The notes beneath the pieces are model-generated. The model was given only the letters and a program-made list of their open reading frames with translations. It was not told the DNA's origin and did no database searches. DNA of 10,621 nt from Flavobacteriales bacterium (GTDB taxonomy: Bacteria; Bacteroidota; Bacteroidia; Flavobacteriales_E; Vicingaceae), in the NCBI GenBank assembly GCA_003487525.1, contig DNDT01000445.1, positions 1 through 10,621 of the forward strand. Direction: 5' to 3'. A program made the translations under genes and the position numbers. Below are positions 6,441 through 10,621 of this stretch, piece after piece (position 1 is the stretch's first letter; each line of letters starts with the position of its first letter).

Positions 6441-7382
6441 ATGAGATTTCCACAACCAGTTTCACTGAAAGAACTCGCAAACCTGATCCATGCAGAGATC
6501 GTTGGTGACGAGAACATGATGGTGGTCGGATTAAATGAAATCCACCGAATAGAAAAAGGGGAGTTGGTGTTTGTCGATCATCCAAAGTATTACGACAAGG
6601 CATTGAACTCGAACGCGACCTTTGTACTGATCAATAAAAATGTGGAAGCTCCCGAGGGCAAAGCACTGTTGATTTCACAAAAACCATTTGATGATTTCAA
6701 CAAGATCATCCGTCATTACGCCAATCTTGAACTAAATCTTGAAAGTCTAGGTACCAATTGCCGTATTGCACCCAGTGCCCGAATTCATAAAACCGTGAGC
6801 ATCGGAGACAATGTAGTCATAGGTGAAAATGTCGTAATTCATCCACATGTGAGTATTTACAGCAACGTGCAAATAGGTGACAACACGGTAATTCATGCCA
6901 ATACCGTTCTGGGTTCGCACGCCTTTTACTACAAGAAAAAGGAAAGTGGATACGATAACCTTGTTACCTGCGGACGACTGATCATTGAGCAGGATGTTGA
7001 AATCGGGGCAAATTGCACCATAGATAAGGGTGTTACGGCCGATACAATTATCGGAGCCGGAACCAAAATCGACAACTTGGTTCAGATCGGTCACGACACG
7101 GTTCTCGGAAAAAAATGCCTGTTTGCTTCGCAGGTTGGTGTTGCGGGTTGTGTGACCATCGAGGACAACGTGACGTTGTGGGGACAGGTCGGTCTTGCAA
7201 GTGGTATTACCATTAAAAAGAATGCCGTATTATATGCGCAGTCGGGAACGAATAAAACCCTGGAAGGAGATAAGGTTTATTTTGGATCCCCCGCCGAAGA
7301 TGCAAGAAAAAAAATGAAAGAACTTGCAATGATCAAACGAATTCCCGAACTTCTCGATTTTATTCGAAACCATAAAGAATGA
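6441..7382 (+). CDS. Second, divergent LpxD-like acyltransferase
   Basis: A 313-aa LpxD paralogue. It has the N-terminal uridine-binding-like domain (LVFVDHPKY keeps the F and Y positions), hexapeptide rungs over about 105-290, and a short C-terminal helix (MKELAMIKRIPELLDFI). The general-base histidine is kept at H218 in NLVQIGHDT. Compared with the canonical copy at 1988-3037, several other conserved sites differ. The second active-site histidine is glycine (G255, in GLASGITI). SDGFGF has become SHAFYY, with H160 replacing the Asp. LPQIGNV has become LVTCGRL, and IDR has become IDK. It may acylate a different UDP-sugar, act with altered efficiency, or be non-catalytic; sequence alone does not decide. 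It starts 3 bases after efp and overlaps the phosphatase gene by 4 bases. Calling it plain lpxD would hide these differences. Confidence 0.85.
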   Translation: MRFPQPVSLKELANLIHAEIVGDENMMVVGLNEIHRIEKGELVFVDHPKYYDKALNSNATFVLINKNVEAPEGKALLISQKPFDDFNKIIRHYANLELNLESLGTNCRIAPSARIHKTVSIGDNVVIGENVVIHPHVSIYSNVQIGDNTVIHANTVLGSHAFYYKKKESGYDNLVTCGRLIIEQDVEIGANCTIDKGVTADTIIGAGTKIDNLVQIGHDTVLGKKCLFASQVGVAGCVTIEDNVTLWGQVGLASGITIKKNAVLYAQSGTNKTLEGDKVYFGSPAEDARKKMKELAMIKRIPELLDFIRNHKE

Positions 7383-8608
7383 AAGAACGTTCAGATAGGA
7401 CATCGCATAAGCTTCAGGAAAGGAATTTTAAATTGAATGCATTACTTGAAGTTTCTACGGCTATCAATGAACTCGAATCGGATGAGACCCTGTTTAACCA
7501 TTTTCAGGAAATTCTTACCACCAAACTAAATCTCGGCCGCGGACTGCTTTTAAGTTTTAATTCAGACTGGTCCGTCGACATGTATTTTGGCGATATGCCC
7601 GCTTTTCGGGTCGGTAAGCTGGTCGAAAAGTGTTCTCCGTTTAATCGAATAACGGTCTTAAATGACGAAACGGATGTCTTTTTATCGAGATTCGATGTCA
7701 TCATACCCATCTTTCACAAATCGTCCATATTGTCGTATTTGCTGCTTGGTGATTTTGACGGAGAGAAAATAGAGGTAAGCCCGATTATTCGACATCTGCC
7801 CTTTATTCAGACACTGACCAATCTGATCGTTGTTGCCCAGGAAAACAAACGACTTTACAATGAAAGCCTGAAGCAGGTGGCCATGCAACGGGAGCTCGAG
7901 CTTGCAAGAAAAATGCAGAACATGCTGATTCCCAATAAAATTCCGGAACGGAATGATTTGGACATTTCGGCATTGTACAAACCCCATCAGGTAGTAGGAG
8001 GCGATTACTATGATTTTTTTACCATCAGCAAGAACAAAACAGTGTTTTGCATGGCCGATGTGTCCGGAAAAGGAGTTTCTGCTGCTTTGTTAATGTCGAA
8101 CTTTCAGGCAATGATGCACGCCATCCTGGTCTATGATAACGATCTGGAAAAACTGGCTGTCTCACTCAATGAGCGTATTACACGAAATGCCAACGGCGAA
8201 AAATTCATCACGGCCTTTATCTCCGTTTTCAATCACAAAACACGAAAACTGAAATATGTCAATGCAGGACATCAGCCGGCTCTCTTGTCCGATGGAAAGG
8301 AAATAAAAGAGCTGAAAGTCGGGTGCACGGTTCTTGGGGCGATGGATGTGCTTCCGAGCATTGAAATTGGCAGTGTTGAGGTCACACCGGGCAGCAATCT
8401 GGTCATGTTCACCGATGGAATCTGTGAAATTGAAAATGAAAAAACCGAAGAATTCGGTGTTTCAGGGGTTGCCGATATCATGAAAAAATTCCCGAATAAG
8501 GATGCTAAGGTGATCATTGATCAAATAATGAACAGCACGGATAAGTTTAAAGGAAAACTCGATTATCCGGACGACCTCGCTTTATTGAGCGTGCACTTTC
8601 TTAACTGA
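7379..8608 (+). CDS. SpoIIE/RsbU-type PP2C Ser/Thr phosphatase with N-terminal GAF-like sensor
   Basis: A 409-aa cytoplasmic protein with no membrane segment. Residues about 18-155 look like a divergent GAF-type sensor domain (LLEVSTAINELESDETLFNH start). A short coiled linker (about 158-190, ending ELARKMQNMLIP) follows, then a SpoIIE/PP2C catalytic domain. Metal-binding aspartates are in place: D209 and D212 (GGDYYDFF), D227 (ADVSGKG), D346 (FTDGICEIE) and D398/D399 (YPDDLALL). NAGHQPALL is also typical. These enzymes usually dephosphorylate STAS-domain anti-anti-sigma factors in partner-switching systems; no STAS or RsbW-like kinase gene is in the window. The ATG shares the ATGA overlap with the lpxD-like gene stop, implying translational coupling. 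The 3' end overlaps the convergent O-antigen gene by 27 bp. The sensed signal is unknown. Confidence 0.9.
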   Translation: MKERSDRTSHKLQERNFKLNALLEVSTAINELESDETLFNHFQEILTTKLNLGRGLLLSFNSDWSVDMYFGDMPAFRVGKLVEKCSPFNRITVLNDETDVFLSRFDVIIPIFHKSSILSYLLLGDFDGEKIEVSPIIRHLPFIQTLTNLIVVAQENKRLYNESLKQVAMQRELELARKMQNMLIPNKIPERNDLDISALYKPHQVVGGDYYDFFTISKNKTVFCMADVSGKGVSAALLMSNFQAMMHAILVYDNDLEKLAVSLNERITRNANGEKFITAFISVFNHKTRKLKYVNAGHQPALLSDGKEIKELKVGCTVLGAMDVLPSIEIGSVEVTPGSNLVMFTDGICEIENEKTEEFGVSGVADIMKKFPNKDAKVIIDQIMNSTDKFKGKLDYPDDLALLSVHFLN

Positions 8609-10018
8609 GCCTTTCTGATAGACGTCGTATGCGACAACGATTGCGATAAATCCCCAGAATGGGGCCGAAGCCTTGTCCGTATCCAGGTAATTGTTCAGAA
8701 ATCCATGCGATACATAGGTACTGAAGCCGACAATGATCGAAAGTATCAGTGCCTTATCCTGTCCGGTTGGAAGCCTGTGATAGACACGAGATCCGTAATA
8801 AAAGAACATTCCGATAATCAGAATAAAGGAGATGCTTCCCAACACACCCGATTCCGCCAGCGGTCCAATGTATTCGCTGTGGGCATTGCCCCTTGTACCG
8901 AGGTTCGTGCTTATTATGGTCATGCTTTTTGAATGCTGAAACGGGGCGTATTCGAACATATAGGTTCCGGGACCCCAGCCAAAAACCGGTTTTTCCTTAA
9001 ACATCTTTATGGCACATTCCCATCTGTTGATGCGCTCAAGGTTTGATGCGTCACTGGATACATTTGACATGGAACGTATGTGCTTTGAAAAATCGCTCGA
9101 TGATTCCGTCCTGTTTTTTTCAAGACTTATCATTATTTGTGACCACGAAGCTGCCAACATGATACCCAAAACAAAGACCAGTCCCAGAATATAGCTGAAA
9201 CGAATTTTTAGTTTGTATACGGCCCAGAGTGCAATGGAAGCTGCCAGACTTAACCAGGCTGCTCTTGTGTAAGAGAAGATCACACCGATCAGAAAAATCA
9301 CCAACAGGATGGTCGAATAAAATTTCATCGATGGCTTCTGATAGAAATAAAGCAAGTACACAAGAACAGGCAGGTACATAACCAATATGGCACCGTAGGA
9401 CGTATGGTCCTTGAAAAACGGTTGCATGACAAAATGAGCCGGTTTGTCGTCAAAATCGTGGAAGTAATGATTTGTTACCGTGTATATAATTACCATGGTC
9501 AAGGGAATGATATACAGCCAAAGGAATGGCCTTATTTTATCCTTCTCTTTGAATATCTGGATAGCAATGAAGTAAAAGGTAACCAGAAACCACATTCTTG
9601 CAACGACAAATTTAAAGGAGACGATGGGTCTTGCGCTGGTCAGAGAGGTGATAATCAGCCATATAAGATTAAAAATTATCGCCAGGGTAATGGGGTGCAA
9701 CAGCACCTTTTTATCGTAATCAAACTGATGAAACAGTCGGATAATAAATAACAACATCACAAAAAACAGCAGTGGTTCCGTGGGTACAAACATGCCGATT
9801 CCTCCCAGTTCGAGGTTTTCCAGATTAAGAGACAGAGGGGTACAGAAAATAATAAACCAAAAGATTTTTTCGAACGAAACCAGTGCTGTCAGGGTAAGGA
9901 TTACGACTGCCGGAATCAGGTTGAACCAGAACTGCTCAAAATAGATAAAAACGGAATTCGCTGCTATGTATAGTATCAGCAATAGCCAAATCCAACGTGT
10001 TTCCAGGTTTTGAGTCAC
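8582..10018 (-). CDS. O-antigen polymerase/ligase family membrane protein (Wzy/WaaL-like)
   Basis: A 478-aa integral inner-membrane protein with roughly a dozen hydrophobic segments and a large periplasmic loop in the C-terminal half, the O-antigen ligase / Wzy_C architecture. Recognisable family motifs are SYTRAAWLSL with R252, ERINRWECAIKMF followed by FGWGPGTY (G347-Y353), NAHSEYIGPLAESG with H380, and SHGFLNNYLDTD. Members either polymerise O-antigen or exopolysaccharide repeat units or ligate O-antigen to lipid A-core; sequence cannot separate these. The adjacent Wzz-like gene favours a polymerase in a Wzx/Wzy-type pathway. The start is GTG at 10018-10016, 11 bases after the upstream gene's stop. 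A later start would lose the first membrane segment. The tail is short and positively charged. Transcription is convergent with the phosphatase gene. Confidence 0.85.
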   Translation of the reverse strand: MTQNLETRWIWLLLILYIAANSVFIYFEQFWFNLIPAVVILTLTALVSFEKIFWFIIFCTPLSLNLENLELGGIGMFVPTEPLLFFVMLLFIIRLFHQFDYDKKVLLHPITLAIIFNLIWLIITSLTSARPIVSFKFVVARMWFLVTFYFIAIQIFKEKDKIRPFLWLYIIPLTMVIIYTVTNHYFHDFDDKPAHFVMQPFFKDHTSYGAILVMYLPVLVYLLYFYQKPSMKFYSTILLVIFLIGVIFSYTRAAWLSLAASIALWAVYKLKIRFSYILGLVFVLGIMLAASWSQIMISLEKNRTESSSDFSKHIRSMSNVSSDASNLERINRWECAIKMFKEKPVFGWGPGTYMFEYAPFQHSKSMTIISTNLGTRGNAHSEYIGPLAESGVLGSISFILIIGMFFYYGSRVYHRLPTGQDKALILSIIVGFSTYVSHGFLNNYLDTDKASAPFWGFIAIVVAYDVYQKGSVKKVHAQ

Positions 10019-10029
10019 GAAACAATCAG

Positions 10030-10621
10030 TTAGTTCGAACCTTCGACCGCCTTATTCACTCGTTCTTTGAGCTGAAGTGTTTTGATGCTTTGGAAGGTAA
10101 TGATCAGGAAAACAGACAATAAAAAAGTGCTGATCGTAGATACGACCACAATAAGCCATCTGATTGGATATGTTTTTTTCTCGGCCGGTGTCGCCTGATT
10201 AACAACAAACTTATGCTCCAGGCTTCGTTCGGCGTCGACTTTTGCACCTGCGTATTTGGCCTTTAAAAAGCTCAGTTGTTTCCTGTCCCATTCAAAGTTA
10301 TCCCTGATTGAGGCGTAAATACCCCCGTATTTAGAAATGATGTCCAGTCTTTCCTGGATTACTTCCGCTGCTTTTGGATTGCCCATTCGCATTGCAATTG
10401 CATATTCCTGCGTCAATACCTCGGCCTGAGATTCCGGATCCTGCACACCCATTGCTCTGATTTTAGCCAGGCTATCTTCCATCTGGTTCATGTAAGCCAC
10501 CATGGCCTTGTACTCGTCCTCCACGATGTCAAGTGCTTCCAGGGCAATTTCTTTCTGCATTCTGTTTTTAACGCTGTCCATCAGGGCGGCAATGTTGTTT
10601 GCTATCAATGCGGCAGTATCA
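10030..10621 (-). CDS. Wzz-like polysaccharide chain-length determinant (3' part, truncated by window edge)
   Basis: The visible 196 residues are the C-terminal part of a larger protein that continues past the window. A TTG at 10608 is not a real start because the frame stays open to the edge with conserved-looking residues (DTAALIANNIAALMD). An extended helical, coiled-coil-like region follows, rich in Glu, Lys and Ala. Next comes a basic/proline segment (KKTYPIRW) leading into a single transmembrane helix (about LIVVVSTISTFLLSVFLII) and a cytoplasmic tail of about 20 residues. This is the C-terminal arrangement of Wzz/GNVR polysaccharide co-polymerases, which set polysaccharide chain length in the inner membrane. 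No C-terminal tyrosine-kinase domain is present. The stop is 11 bases upstream of the Wzy/WaaL-like gene, so the two are probably co-transcribed. Confidence 0.75.
   Translation of the reverse strand, partial: DTAALIANNIAALMDSVKNRMQKEIALEALDIVEDEYKAMVAYMNQMEDSLAKIRAMGVQDPESQAEVLTQEYAIAMRMGNPKAAEVIQERLDIISKYGGIYASIRDNFEWDRKQLSFLKAKYAGAKVDAERSLEHKFVVNQATPAEKKTYPIRWLIVVVSTISTFLLSVFLIITFQSIKTLQLKERVNKAVEGSN

Noticed and set aside
9404..9751. Plus-strand open frame of 115 codons inside the O-antigen gene.
   Set aside because: The translated product is a low-complexity polar sequence with no domain, antisense to a clear membrane protein.
10606..10608. TTG as a start codon for a complete 192-aa protein at the right edge.
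   Set aside because: The frame continues open to the window edge with residues fitting the Wzz-like helix, and 192 aa lacks the N-terminal membrane segment expected of the family, so the gene is truncated by the window.

Overview
The window looks like a chromosomal segment of a Bacteroidota bacterium; the class cannot be fixed from sequence alone. Three things support this: a PorX-type response regulator (type IX secretion control), an LpxC-FabZ fusion protein, which is typical of that phylum, and TAnnTTTG-like -7 promoter motifs in front of several genes. Shine-Dalgarno sequences are weak or absent. Composition is even throughout and there are no tRNA or rRNA genes, insertion sequences, CRISPR arrays or phage genes, so this is core chromosome rather than an accessory island.

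Layout. On the minus strand at 1-533 lies the 5' part of porX, cut by the window edge. A 71-bp divergent intergenic region separates it from an HD-domain phosphohydrolase (605-1843, +). After a 144-bp gap comes a compact seven-gene plus-strand run, 1988-8608: lpxD, lpxC-fabZ, lpxA, an orphan ABC ATPase, efp, a second divergent lpxD-like acyltransferase, and a SpoIIE/RsbU-type PP2C phosphatase. Several junctions overlap by a few bases. Facing it on the minus strand are a Wzy/WaaL-like O-antigen polymerase or ligase (8582-10018) and, upstream of that, the 3' part of a Wzz-like chain-length determinant (10030-10621, cut by the edge). The two convergent blocks overlap by 27 bp.

How the genes fit together. 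LpxA, LpxC and LpxD carry out the first three steps of lipid A synthesis. FabZ, fused to LpxC, draws on the same 3-hydroxyacyl-ACP pool for fatty-acid elongation, so the fusion sits at the branch point between lipid A and phospholipid. The Wzz/Wzy-like pair would build or attach surface polysaccharide. PorX controls type IX secretion, whose cargo is often anchored to A-type LPS in bacteria where this has been studied. Most of the window therefore concerns the outer surface, with two signalling proteins (PorX and the PP2C phosphatase) and one translation factor (EF-P) embedded in it.

Most of this is recognisable, conserved Bacteroidota content, and I see no wholly new system. The points most worth a second look are the second LpxD, which keeps the catalytic His but has lost several other conserved active-site residues; the ABC ATPase with no permease and no Q-loop glutamine; the His-to-Gln change in LpxA; and the PP2C phosphatase joined by an ATGA overlap to the end of the lipid A run.
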